From NCBI RefSeq assembly GCF_025359345.1, contig NZ_JANYGQ010000015.1:248001-312000 (forward strand): a DNA stretch of 64,000 bases. Direction: 5' to 3'. This DNA comes from Mucilaginibacter sp. (GTDB taxonomy: Bacteria > Bacteroidota > Bacteroidia > Sphingobacteriales > Sphingobacteriaceae). The translations under genes were made by a program, and so were the position numbers. The notes beneath the pieces were generated by a model, which ran no database searches, was not told where the DNA came from, and saw only the letters and a program-made list of their open reading frames with translations. Shown here one piece after another: positions 1 to 7,092 of the stretch (position 1 is the stretch's first letter; every line of letters starts with the position of its first letter).

Positions 1-2
1 AA

Positions 3-164
3 CAGCTGGATAGCCGTATAACCATGGCACAGGTTATAGCCCTGCGTTTTGCTCCCGACGATGAGTTCGTGGTACTTGCCGACAGGGCCGCTAAAGAAAA
101 CCTTACCCCAAAAGAAATTAAACAGGAAATAAAAAATTGGCGGGCAGATAATCACAGAATGTGA
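3..164 (+). CDS. DUF6526-like protein, C-terminal end only (partial)
   Basis: The window opens inside a gene; the visible 53 codons run to TGA at 162-164. The readable tail contains ALRFAPDDEFVVLADRA and ends KQEIKNWRADNHRM. This resembles, from memory, the soluble tail of the DUF6526 family, small membrane proteins of unknown function in Bacteroidota whose C-terminus has an ALRFA.D.E and an IKNW motif. The membrane segments expected in that family would lie to the left of the window. No reaction can be assigned. A strong hairpin terminator follows at 215-262. The assignment is moderately sure; that the frame is coding is likely because of its charged, helix-forming composition and clean end. 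Confidence 0.55.
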   Translation, partial: QLDSRITMAQVIALRFAPDDEFVVLADRAAKENLTPKEIKQEIKNWRADNHRM

Positions 165-176
165 TTTTAGTCCGAA

Positions 177-198
177 AGTCAGTAAAGTCCGAAAGACG
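177..198. repeat. GTCAGTAAAGTCCGAAAG-type intergenic word, copy 1
   Basis: A 22-base stretch beginning AGTCAGTAAAGTCCG is identical to 19024-19045, downstream of gltD, and a shorter version recurs at 61858-61877. It lies 12 bases after the stop codon of the partial gene. At the gltD site the same word forms one arm of a perfect hairpin; here no mirror arm is seen nearby. Confidence 0.75.
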
Positions 199-214
199 AG
201 AAGAAGTCAAATAG

Positions 215-262
215 AAAAGGCTAAAGGCTCTTACTTTAAAACGTAAGCACCTTTAGCCTTTT
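215..262. terminator. Bidirectional hairpin terminator between convergent genes
   Basis: AAAAGGCTAAAGG (215-227) pairs perfectly with CCTTTAGCCTTTT (250-262), and the loop contains a further CTTAC/GTAAG pairing. The A-rich left flank and T-rich right end give a U tract in both directions. It sits between the stop of the left partial gene and the stop of the minus-strand DUF6600 gene, so it probably ends both transcripts. Confidence 0.85.
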
Positions 263-283
263 ATCTTTGAGCCTTATCCTGAA

Positions 284-1717
284 TTATTGCTGGATTACCG
301 GCCTTTGTTCTGGTTGTTTAACCGGCTCCGGTTTCTTTTCCTGTACCCTTGGTTGCGGCTTTGGCAAAATCACTGGCCTTGTTGCCGGCCTTTGAATTTG
401 CGGGGCTGGCTGCGGATTAGGGTTCACCTGCCCTGCATTAGGCCGTGGGCTTTGTACCTGCGGCGGGATAGCCTGTGGGTTTACCTGTCCGTTGCCCGGC
501 CTTGGGTATTGCCCTTGCTGAGGGTTTGGATTTGGATTAACCTGTCCGTTACCTGGCCTTGGGTTTTGACCTTGTTGCGGGTTCTGATTCCCTTGCTGCG
601 GGTTTGGATTTTGATTACCCTGCCCATTATTTTGCCTTGGATATCTTGTACCATCATCAGTTACCGGCCTGGTATTTGGCTGGCCTTGCTGCGGGTTTGT
701 GTTTTGATTACCCTGGCCATTATTTTGCCTTGGATATCTTGTGCCATCATCAGTTACCGGCCTGGTATTTGGCTGGCCCTGTTGCGGGTTTGTGTTTTGA
801 TTTCCCTGGCCATTATTCCCTCTTGGATATTGATTACCCGGGTTGCGGTTATCGCCGTTATTATTGTAGGTTACTACACGCTGCGGTGTCGGCCGTTTAC
901 CGTTTTGGTCCTGCGACGGGCGGTTTATAACCGGCCTGTAAACGTTAAGTTGGTTATTATCAAGCGTTTGGCCGGGCCTGTTAATTACCCCAATCCTAAC
1001 CGGCCTTATGGTGTTGTGTGTCCGGGTTTCAACATCATTTACCTGCGGGCCGCGATTGTAGCTAAACCCACGGTGACCGTTCCTGTCGCGGCTATCACCA
1101 TTGCTGGTATAAATATTATTAATAATTGTTGTGTTGTGTATGATTGTTACGTTGTTCCTAACTACGTAATGATTTATATCTCCGCGGCGGTTCATATAAC
1201 CGGCATGCACGTAGCTCCAATCCTCGTCTCTTGGTCTCCAGTTGCCATTGTAGCCGGCATTTGGTGGCAATGGCGCCCAGCCGTAATAGTCGCCGCTTTG
1301 GCCCCAGGTTACCCATGCAGGTGCCCATTCATTGCCCGGCCTCCACATCCATCCGTAACCGCCATCGTAAAACCAGCGACCGTAATGAAACGGAGCCCAG
1401 CCCCAGCTATAATTTGATACCCAGGTCCACCCGGCATCGCTGTAAACCCAGTTACCATTGGTATCGTAAGGCCTGAAATCGGCATCTACATTTGGCTGCC
1501 ATACGTAACCATAGTCCGGGTAGTCGATCCATTGGCCGTAGGGGCTCAATTCATCATAAAATACCTGGTCGGTTGTTGGCTGGTCGGCATATTGCGGCTG
1601 ATCATTATATTGCGGCTGGTCGGTATAAACCGGCTGTGGATTGGTACTGGTGTACACAATAGGCGAACATGAACTTATCAGTGCGGCTATCGGGAATATA
1701 TAAAATATCTTTTTCAT
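284..1717 (-). CDS. DUF6600-like surface lipoprotein with Asn/Gln/Pro-rich repeat tail
   Basis: The 477-residue product starts with a lipoprotein signal (LISSC, Cys17), so it is probably anchored in the outer membrane. Residues about 54-165 are dense in Trp, Tyr and Gly (LSPYGQW, GWAPFHYGRW, GWAPLPPN), as in the DUF6600 family of Bacteroidota and Proteobacteria, whose function is unknown. Residues after about 270 form a low-complexity tail rich in Gln, Asn, Pro and Gly with a 31-residue unit present in two nearly exact copies and shorter variants, and the last 30 residues are Pro/Lys-rich. A surface or cell-wall-facing role is inference. A good -7 element (RC of 1771-1778) lies upstream. A long opposite-strand frame over this gene is a composition shadow. 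Confidence 0.85.
   Translation of the reverse strand: MKKIFYIFPIAALISSCSPIVYTSTNPQPVYTDQPQYNDQPQYADQPTTDQVFYDELSPYGQWIDYPDYGYVWQPNVDADFRPYDTNGNWVYSDAGWTWVSNYSWGWAPFHYGRWFYDGGYGWMWRPGNEWAPAWVTWGQSGDYYGWAPLPPNAGYNGNWRPRDEDWSYVHAGYMNRRGDINHYVVRNNVTIIHNTTIINNIYTSNGDSRDRNGHRGFSYNRGPQVNDVETRTHNTIRPVRIGVINRPGQTLDNNQLNVYRPVINRPSQDQNGKRPTPQRVVTYNNNGDNRNPGNQYPRGNNGQGNQNTNPQQGQPNTRPVTDDGTRYPRQNNGQGNQNTNPQQGQPNTRPVTDDGTRYPRQNNGQGNQNPNPQQGNQNPQQGQNPRPGNGQVNPNPNPQQGQYPRPGNGQVNPQAIPPQVQSPRPNAGQVNPNPQPAPQIQRPATRPVILPKPQPRVQEKKPEPVKQPEQRPVIQQ
627..812 (-). repeat. 93-bp in-frame tandem repeat within the DUF6600 gene
   Basis: Two units of 93 bp (627-719 and 720-812) are almost identical and encode 31 residues each, including NQNTNPQQGQPNTRPVTDDG. 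Partial, more diverged units lie on both sides. The length is a multiple of three, so unit gain or loss keeps the reading frame. Confidence 0.85.
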
Positions 1718-1770
1718 GATAAGGAACTGTTTAATATGTATATAATAATTTCATATACTTATGACAGCCG

Positions 1771-1778
1771 CAAATTTA
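1771..1778 (-). promoter_or_regulatory. -7 element TAAATTTG for the DUF6600 gene
   Basis: On the minus strand the octamer TAAATTTG matches the Bacteroidota -7 consensus TANNTTTG exactly and lies about 54 bases upstream of the start codon. No convincing TTTG was seen at the -33 position, so this is a moderate call. Confidence 0.45.
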
Positions 1779-1915
1779 TTAAGTTTAATGGATGATGATA
1801 ATTATTATTTGGTTTGATTAGCTTCGTTGTAACGTTTGAAAGTTGAAATGTTGTAATGTTATTCAACGCAGCGCTCAATTTTCAAATCGGCAAATCTTCA
1901 AATCGATTAATCGCC

Positions 1916-2329
1916 TTACCTCCACGCCCCGATAATGGCACCCATAAGCGTTAACGATACCAGGCTGTAGCCGCCGTTAACAAAAATATACCGCCAGCTT
2001 TTTAGTTCAAACAAACTGTGAATTGCGATTGCGCTGAATGTCCAGATACCCGCAAGGAAACCAGCTTCGGCACCCCAGGCAACAGTAGTTTTGCCTGCGC
2101 ACGAGTCTAGTAGGAAAATGCCCAGGTTTACGGCCATCAACAGCGAAAAAAATGCAGTAAAACCGAATATCTTTCCTTTGTTTCCGGTCTGTATCTCCTC
2201 CATTGTGAGTTTGCTGTCAACCATCCATGCATTACCAAATAAGGCTTTTGAATACCAGATACCACCAACCATAAAGGCTGACAAGGCCGCAACTATTACA
2301 GCAAGCCAGTTCAAATGTGAAATGTCCAT
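1916..2329 (-). CDS. DUF1761 family membrane protein
   Basis: The 137-residue product has four hydrophobic stretches (about 8-28, 52-75, 83-105 and 115-135) and the family-typical opening WLAVIVAALSAFMVGGIWYS followed by a W-rich loop. These features match DUF1761, a family of small inner-membrane proteins with no known function. Its end HSLFELKSWRYIFVNGGY is also typical. It appears to be a single gene, with about 200 bases to the DUF6600 gene downstream and a repeat-rich gap upstream. Confidence 0.8.
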   Translation of the reverse strand: MDISHLNWLAVIVAALSAFMVGGIWYSKALFGNAWMVDSKLTMEEIQTGNKGKIFGFTAFFSLLMAVNLGIFLLDSCAGKTTVAWGAEAGFLAGIWTFSAIAIHSLFELKSWRYIFVNGGYSLVSLTLMGAIIGAWR

Positions 2330-2676
2330 TGTTTTAGGTTTTTAAGTTTTAATAAATGTAATAATATATTATTTGGAAGTCAAAAAATTTAGAAACGTGT
2401 CGCGGCCAGTTTAACTTACCTTCCTGCCGGCGTTTTAAATTTTGTGCTTAAAGTAATAATATTGAAATGCACGCGATGTGCGAATAATGACTTTTGTTTT
2501 TAGGAAAGAACCAGGAGTCAAGAATCAAGAGCAAAAAAGGGTAAGAGTCAAGAGGGCAAGATTCAAGAGTCAAGAATTTAGAATCAAAGGAACGGGTAAA
2601 CCCGTTAGGAAGTAATTACGATAGATATTCGCCTTCCCGTTTTTTATCTTGACTCTTGGCTCTTGGTTCCTGGCTC
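2330..2676. other. Intergenic region with mirrored CAAGAGTCAAGAATC words
   Basis: No gene is seen in these 347 bases. Positions about 2506-2590 hold a degenerate 7-8 base direct repeat (CAAGAGTCAAGAATTTAG and variants), and 2645-2697 hold the same words in mirror image (CTTGACTCTTGGCTCTTGG). Between them lies a small perfect hairpin AACGGG-TAAA-CCCGTT at 2591-2606. The mirrored words could fold into one long imperfect stem. Confidence 0.7.
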
Positions 2677-2991
2677 TTAACATCCTGTCTCCTGGCTTAA
2701 ATCGCATTGAGGCAGCAACAACAGCCTGTCGGTTACGGTTTCGTCGTCCACCGTTTTTACGTATTTATTGCCTTGCGGGCATACAGCGGGTATAAGGTAA
2801 GTTTTATTGCCATCGGCATCGGTAATGTAAGCTTCGCCGCTGGCCTCTTTTATCCAATCGTGAATTTGAGCGCGGTCGGTTACACCATTTACGTTTATCT
2901 TTTCATTGATCCACTCAAAATAATCAATTGCCAGGTAGGGGTTGTCGTTAATTCCCTCGTCTTTTTTGATGCAAATTATTCGTACGGCCAT
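2677..2991 (-). CDS. DUF3892-like small protein
   Basis: The 104-residue product opens MAVRIICIKKDEGINDNPY and has YFEWINE and HDWIKEASGEAYITD, matching my memory of DUF3892, short proteins of unknown function that share AVRI.CI.KD and a Y..W pair. It is soluble with no signal peptide. The last six residues and the stop codon are formed by the neighbouring intergenic word (AGCCAGGAGACAGG...), so its original C-terminus may have been altered by that repeat. It is transcribed alone as far as can be seen. Confidence 0.7.
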   Translation of the reverse strand: MAVRIICIKKDEGINDNPYLAIDYFEWINEKINVNGVTDRAQIHDWIKEASGEAYITDADGNKTYLIPAVCPQGNKYVKTVDDETVTDRLLLLPQCDLSQETGC

Positions 2992-3208
2992 ATAGGAAGT
3001 GTTAAGTTAACCAGGTAAGCCAAAATTAAATTAAACACACCTGTGGCTATACCGTATTATCACCCAATTTGCCACGTAAAACTACGTAAAGTACTCGGCA
3101 GTAAAGCATACTATTAATTAGTTGGAAAGAAATTATCACAGCAGGCAACCTTTACCATTTTTTATCCGTGATGATATAAAACAACGTATTATTTCTAATA
3201 TCCATCTT

Positions 3209-3568
3209 ATGAAAAAGAAAATCATTTATTTATCGCTTATAGCTTTTGCCGGCGTATCGTTAATGTTTAGCTGCTCATCAAATAAAGCCAAGGTAACCCC
3301 TACGCCGTCGACCCCGGCGGCTACGGTAGCTATACAGGGCTTCGCCTTTGTTCCGGATACCGTACGAATTACAAAAGGCTCATCCGTTGAGTGGACAAAC
3401 AAAGATTCGGCGCCGCATACTGCGACGGAATTATCAACCGTATTTGATAGCGGCAGCCTGTCAACCAATCAAAAATTCAGCTTTACATTTAACAATACGG
3501 GCACGTACAGCTATCACTGCCTCATCCACTCAATGATGAAGACCGCTGTAGTTATTGTAACTAATTAG
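3209..3568 (+). CDS. Plastocyanin/azurin-like blue copper lipoprotein
   Basis: I start this gene at the ATG at 3209 because MKKKIIYLSLIAFAGV begins a lipoprotein signal ending in MFSCSS; the frame is open for 29 more codons upstream without signal-like sequence. The mature domain (about 90 residues) has the cupredoxin pattern: IQGFAFVPDTVRITKGSSVEW, the His ligand in SAPHTAT, then YSYHCLIHSMM holding Cys, His and Met ligands. It is therefore a type 1 copper protein, probably an electron carrier tethered on the periplasmic side. Partner unknown. A hairpin terminator follows at 3592-3625. Confidence 0.85.
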   Translation: MKKKIIYLSLIAFAGVSLMFSCSSNKAKVTPTPSTPAATVAIQGFAFVPDTVRITKGSSVEWTNKDSAPHTATELSTVFDSGSLSTNQKFSFTFNNTGTYSYHCLIHSMMKTAVVIVTN

Positions 3569-3591
3569 GATTGTTGGTCAACTGATAATAT

Positions 3592-3625
3592 GGGGCATTG
3601 CGGGTAAACTGCAGGCCCCTTTTTT
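3592..3625 (+). terminator. Rho-independent terminator after the cupredoxin gene
   Basis: GGGGC (3592-3596) pairs with GCCCC (3615-3619), with an inner TGC/GCA pairing, and is followed directly by TTTTTTATTTT. It lies 24 bases past the stop codon. Confidence 0.7.
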
Positions 3626-3678
3626 ATTTTGATGGGTTCAAATCATTTAACGAAACCGGACCGTTTCGCCCCCCAAAC

Positions 3679-3724
3679 GCCGGGTTGAAACCCGGCTCTA
3701 CAATATTGGCCGAGCCTACGGCTC
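3679..3724 (+). repeat. Two-hairpin intergenic element, copy A
   Basis: Hairpin 1 is GCCGGGTTGAAACCCGGC (3679-3696); then CTACAATATTGG; then hairpin 2 GAGCC-TAC-GGCTC (3712-3724). The same arrangement with compensatory changes is found at 40003-40048 and, on the opposite strand, at 40092-40138. Confidence 0.8.
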
Positions 3725-3801
3725 TTTAGAAGTTTCAATCGTGGTGGGTACAAATCCCCTTCGTTTACCGGTCCCAGGTGCGATTTTAATAAATACTAAA
3801 A

Positions 3802-3927
3802 CTGAAACATGCTGATTATAAGCAAATTATAGCAGTTTGCCCAAAAAGCACAAATCCTGTAAAGCTTAATTATCAATAACTTACATTTTGTAAAAACACG
3901 AAAACGCTGATAATCAACATGTTTCAC
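3802..3927. repeat. Segment bounded by 19-base inverted repeats
   Basis: CTGAAACATGCTGATTATA (3802-3820) is the near reverse complement of GATAATCAACATGTTTCAC (3909-3927), with three mismatches. The 88 bases between show no gene. The right arm runs into the GTTCC element. It could be a small non-autonomous mobile element; no target duplication was identified. Confidence 0.5.
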
Positions 3928-3966
3928 AGCGTTCCACCCCGTTCCGTGTAAAAATGGAACGCTTTG
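3908..3966 (+). repeat. GTTCC element, copy 1
   Basis: About 59 bases running from GATAATCAACATG through GTTCC..GTTCCGTGTAAAAATGG to AACGCTTTGC match, in inverted orientation, the sequence at 34605-34665 with few differences and one small length change. GTTCC and its complement GGAAC recur inside the unit, giving a hairpin. Confidence 0.65.
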
Positions 3967-4034
3967 CCGACATGTGTCTGCGCCGTTGATGCTGATTTTT
4001 TTGTCAGCCCGAGGACACATTATGTTAACCTATT

Positions 4035-4718
4035 TTACAATTTCACCTTACCCATCAAATCATCCCTGAAATTTACCGATACCGGTATCTTGGCTCCGCC
4101 CACCAGCACCTGCCCGCGTTCTATTTTCTCTATTTTATCAATAGCTACAATGTATGATTTATGCACTTTTTGAAATGCCTCTCCCGGTAATTTGGCAATT
4201 AACTCAGCCAGGGTCATACGGGTTAGCGTTCGTTTTTCACCTTCATAAATACTGAGGTAGTTATCGCCGGCTTCTATGTAAGTTATTTTCGATGGGTCTA
4301 TTTTCACCAGGTTGTAGCCGTCTTTTACGAACAGGGTTTGCACCTCCGGCTGTTTTCTATCAGCAGCAATCCTTTCACTTACCAGCGCGCAGGCTTGTAA
4401 CAGCCTGCTTAAACTAACCGGCTTTAAAAGATAATCGGTAGCAGCCAGGTCAAAACCTTTCACTGCATATTCGGGATAGGCCGTAGTAAAAACAATGTGG
4501 ACAGGTTTTGGCACCAGTGCAGCAAATTCAATACCGGTTAAGTCAGGCATCCTTATATCCAATAGTATAAGGTCGATTTTATGTTGCTGTAAAAAAGCCA
4601 TCGCCTCAGTTGTGCTCAAAAACGTCGCCTTCAAATCCAAAAATGGTATTTTGGCTGCATGCGTTTTCAGCACATCCAACGCAATCGGTTCATCGTCTAT
4701 AGCAATGGCGCTTATCAT
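4035..4718 (-). CDS. LytTR-family response regulator
   Basis: The 227-residue protein has a receiver domain (1-120) with acidic pocket DDE at 8-10, phospho-acceptor Asp54 in LLDIRMPDLTG, the Thr in FTTAYPEYAV and the Lys in LLKPVS. The C-terminal half is a LytTR DNA-binding domain (ITYIEAGDNYLSIY, FQKVHKSYIVAIDKIEKI). It should be phosphorylated by the kinase encoded at 5877-6941 and act as a transcription factor. Its start codon overlaps the stop of the thioredoxin gene upstream (ATGA at 4715-4718), so the two are translationally coupled. Target genes are unknown; LytTR boxes were not searched. Confidence 0.93.
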   Translation of the reverse strand: MISAIAIDDEPIALDVLKTHAAKIPFLDLKATFLSTTEAMAFLQQHKIDLILLDIRMPDLTGIEFAALVPKPVHIVFTTAYPEYAVKGFDLAATDYLLKPVSLSRLLQACALVSERIAADRKQPEVQTLFVKDGYNLVKIDPSKITYIEAGDNYLSIYEGEKRTLTRMTLAELIAKLPGEAFQKVHKSYIVAIDKIEKIERGQVLVGGAKIPVSVNFRDDLMGKVKL

Positions 4719-5860
4719 TTGTCTTTGTTCAGTTGTTCTATTTTTGCGGCAAGGTCGGCAGGCTCTATATTTCTTGCTATTACCTTTCCTTTTGGATCGA
4801 TCAACACATTTTGCGGGATGGCCCTTATTCCATATTGTACGGCCACCGCATTGTCATGACGTTTAAGGTCTGATAATTGCGTCCAGGCCAAGCCGTCGTC
4901 TTTAATTGCCTTTATCCACACGGCGCGGGTATCATGCCCATCAAGCGATATGCCTAATATAGTAAAGTTTTTACCTTTTAACAGTTTAAAGGCCTCCACC
5001 AATTTCGGATTTTCAGCGCGACATGGTGCGCACCACGATGCCCAGAAATCAACCAGTACATATTTACCACGGAATGACGAGAGTTTAACCGGCCGGCCAT
5101 CTACACCGTTTTGAGCAAAATCGGGAGCTATTGCACCCACGTTAACTTTACTGTCCAACAACATCGTGAACATCTGGCCGGTTCTGTTATTTCGCAGACC
5201 CTGGTCTATCTTCTTAAATAATGGTTTTATTTCAGCAGTGTCGGGAAAAGCGCCGGCATAGTCAATAAGTGCAACAAGCGCTATGTAGCTTTTTGGATTT
5301 TGCAGCACAAATTGCTTTAACAACGGCCGGCGGACGGCTTTCAGGCTATCGTAATAATTTACATAGGCTTTTTCGGCCGCGGGTGTGCGCAGTTTTTGCA
5401 TTTGGGCCGACAGGTGGTAGAGTTTATGCTCAGCTTTTACACCGAGCAGTGCATTTAATCTCGCATAATCCTGGTTAACCGGTGAGTTGGTAAAAACTGC
5501 AGTCGAAACAGAATCTTTCCACGTTAATGTGATATTGCTTCGGTACAGGTAAAATTTCAGGGCGTCAATCTCATCAACAGGGGCTTTAAGCAGTTTTTTC
5601 AGGCCGACACCATTATGATCCAGTACCAGCGTCGCCAATAAGATATTTTGTATATTTCCCTTAACCCGAAATTGCCGGTTAACAACGGCAGCGGAATCAA
5701 TGTATTTTTGTCCTTCGTATTGGTAAACAAGGTACACTTTTGCAGACCTTGCCGACTGGCTCAGCGTGCCTGTTATAGTAAATGCTTCTGGCGCCTGAGC
5801 CATTAATTTGCTGCTGAATTGAACGCACAGGGCAGCGATGATTAGTATTGCTTTTTTCAT
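4715..5860 (-). CDS. Periplasmic TlpA-like thioredoxin with DUF4369 N-terminal domain
   Basis: The 381-residue product has a signal peptide (MKKAILIIAALCVQFSSKLMAQ), a DUF4369 domain at about 25-120 (FTITGTLSQSARSAKVYL), a helical middle, and a thioredoxin fold at about 245-381 with the redox pair CAPC (Cys277, Cys280) in DFWASWCAPCRAENPKL and the cis-Pro region AIPQNVLI. Such proteins reduce periplasmic disulfides; the electron donor is not visible here. The gene lies between the sensor kinase (16 bases upstream) and the response regulator (4-base overlap), so all three are probably one transcript. A redox input to, or output of, the two-component system is inference. Confidence 0.9.
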   Translation of the reverse strand: MKKAILIIAALCVQFSSKLMAQAPEAFTITGTLSQSARSAKVYLVYQYEGQKYIDSAAVVNRQFRVKGNIQNILLATLVLDHNGVGLKKLLKAPVDEIDALKFYLYRSNITLTWKDSVSTAVFTNSPVNQDYARLNALLGVKAEHKLYHLSAQMQKLRTPAAEKAYVNYYDSLKAVRRPLLKQFVLQNPKSYIALVALIDYAGAFPDTAEIKPLFKKIDQGLRNNRTGQMFTMLLDSKVNVGAIAPDFAQNGVDGRPVKLSSFRGKYVLVDFWASWCAPCRAENPKLVEAFKLLKGKNFTILGISLDGHDTRAVWIKAIKDDGLAWTQLSDLKRHDNAVAVQYGIRAIPQNVLIDPKGKVIARNIEPADLAAKIEQLNKDK

Positions 5861-5876
5861 GTTGATATTGGTTTAG

Positions 5877-6941
5877 TTAGAGTACAATTGAAAGTTTAAC
5901 CCTGAATATATTTCCGTCGTTTTCGATGGTAAGTTGATGCAGGCCGGGATACAACATTTGAAGACGCTGTTTCACGTTTGAGATGCCCAGGCCCGACCCT
6001 TTCTCTGCGTTGATGCCAGAAAAAACGCTGTTTTTAATCGTCATGATAAGTCGGTGCTTCTCAACGTAAATAGCAAGATCAATATTGCTGGGTTTATCCA
6101 TGCTGATGCCATACTTCCAGGCGTTTTCAATCAGCGGGATGAGCAACATTGGGGCTATTTTATATTTGACTTTTGGGTACTCAATGCTGGTTTTTATGGT
6201 GATATTTTCTGTTTGAGGAACGCGCAGCTGCTGCAGTGTAAGATAATTTTCGACAAACTTTAACTCCGTATCCAGCTTTATAAAGTTCTCGCGCATGCCA
6301 TCCATATTATAGCGCATCATATCGCTAAGCAATTCAATTGCACTGGCTGTTTTATTGGCATTTTCGCTTAATGCGATACCATAAATATTGTTGAGCGTAT
6401 TAAAAAAGAAATGCGGGTTTATTTGCGCTTTCAATAATTGCAGTTCGGCTTCCGATTTTTGTCGGTAGTATTGTATCCGCTGGTAGCGCTCATAAAAAAA
6501 GTTGTATAAAATAGCGTACCCTGCAACGTAAAGTTTAATAAAAATCGCAGATTCGATAAACTGTGCCCCTGTTGAATAAAATGCCAAATGCTTTGTAAAC
6601 AACAGGCTTATTGCGCCGCCAAGTATGCCGAGACAGGCACTGCTGACTATAAACCAAACCAAACTTTTTTGCCGGAAAACAAATACATAATTTCCCTCCG
6701 CCAAAAAAGCCACTAATAAAACCCATAAAAATAAGGGCTGGTGGATATTGTGGTTTATAAAACTGTCACTAAAGCTTATCAGCGAACCATCTTTATTAAC
6801 CGTATAAGCAAGATCGAATTTCACCTTATAGATGTACTCGAGCCAGCTAAAAGCATTCACCACCAGCCAAATGACAACGGCGTGTACAATAAATCTTTTT
6901 ACGAAGGCCGAAGCCGTAGGTTTTTGATATATTTCTTCCAT
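5877..6941 (-). CDS. Membrane sensor histidine kinase, LytS/YehU type
   Basis: The 354-residue protein has four likely membrane segments in its first 150 residues (about 17-35, 70-88, 94-115, 130-150), then the His_kinase motif QINPHFFFNTLNNIYG with phospho-acceptor His177, and a HATPase_c domain with the N box LIENAWKYGI and the G box GSGLGISNVKQRLQMLY. It should autophosphorylate and pass the phosphate to the LytTR regulator two genes downstream. The loop between the first and second membrane segments is about 35 residues, too short for a folded sensor domain. It is the first gene of the kinase-thioredoxin-regulator operon. Confidence 0.92.
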   Translation of the reverse strand: MEEIYQKPTASAFVKRFIVHAVVIWLVVNAFSWLEYIYKVKFDLAYTVNKDGSLISFSDSFINHNIHQPLFLWVLLVAFLAEGNYVFVFRQKSLVWFIVSSACLGILGGAISLLFTKHLAFYSTGAQFIESAIFIKLYVAGYAILYNFFYERYQRIQYYRQKSEAELQLLKAQINPHFFFNTLNNIYGIALSENANKTASAIELLSDMMRYNMDGMRENFIKLDTELKFVENYLTLQQLRVPQTENITIKTSIEYPKVKYKIAPMLLIPLIENAWKYGISMDKPSNIDLAIYVEKHRLIMTIKNSVFSGINAEKGSGLGISNVKQRLQMLYPGLHQLTIENDGNIFRVKLSIVL

Positions 6942-7046
6942 TTTTTTAATTGCTTATCCAAATGAAAGGCGATTTTTTTGCCCGGTAAAATAAATGAGCT
7001 GAAATGGGGGAAGTTCGGGGTGAAATGGAAAAACACCCACTTTTTG

Positions 7047-7080
7047 TTATTGCGGCGGGGGAACGAGCGCAGCAATGACC
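7047..7080. repeat. Half copy of the CATTGCGAGGAACGAAGCAA element
   Basis: TTATTGCGGCGGGGGAACGAGCGCAGCAATGACC is related to one arm of the palindromic element at 38834-38978 and 58677-58823, and is closest to the left part of the copy at 22086. The mirror arm is absent. It lies between the sensor kinase gene and the stop of the next gene upstream. Confidence 0.5.
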
Positions 7081-7092
7081 AATTTTAATTTG

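Larger units (their letters stand above)
3569..4034. other. 466-base gene-free region between convergent genes, carrying three repeat elements
   Basis: No believable gene is present. The region holds the cupredoxin terminator, one copy of the two-hairpin element (3679-3732), a 126-base segment bounded by 19-base inverted repeats (3802-3927), and one copy of a 60-base GTTCC element (3908-3966). Short open frames here have no start context or homology that I recognise. Confidence 0.7.

Noticed and set aside
287..1417. 376-codon open frame opposite the DUF6600 gene
   Set aside because: It is rich in Leu, Ile, Trp and Arg, arises from the complement of a Pro/Gln/Asn-rich repeat tail, and has no signal or domain that I recognise. 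The minus-strand reading has a lipobox and a known domain.
3122..3208. Extended start of the cupredoxin lipoprotein
   Set aside because: The first 29 residues are charged and would hide the lipoprotein signal beginning at 3209.
3796..4020. 74-codon minus-strand frame in the 3569-4034 gap
   Set aside because: It overlaps the GTTCC element and the inverted-repeat segment, and its protein has no recognisable pattern.
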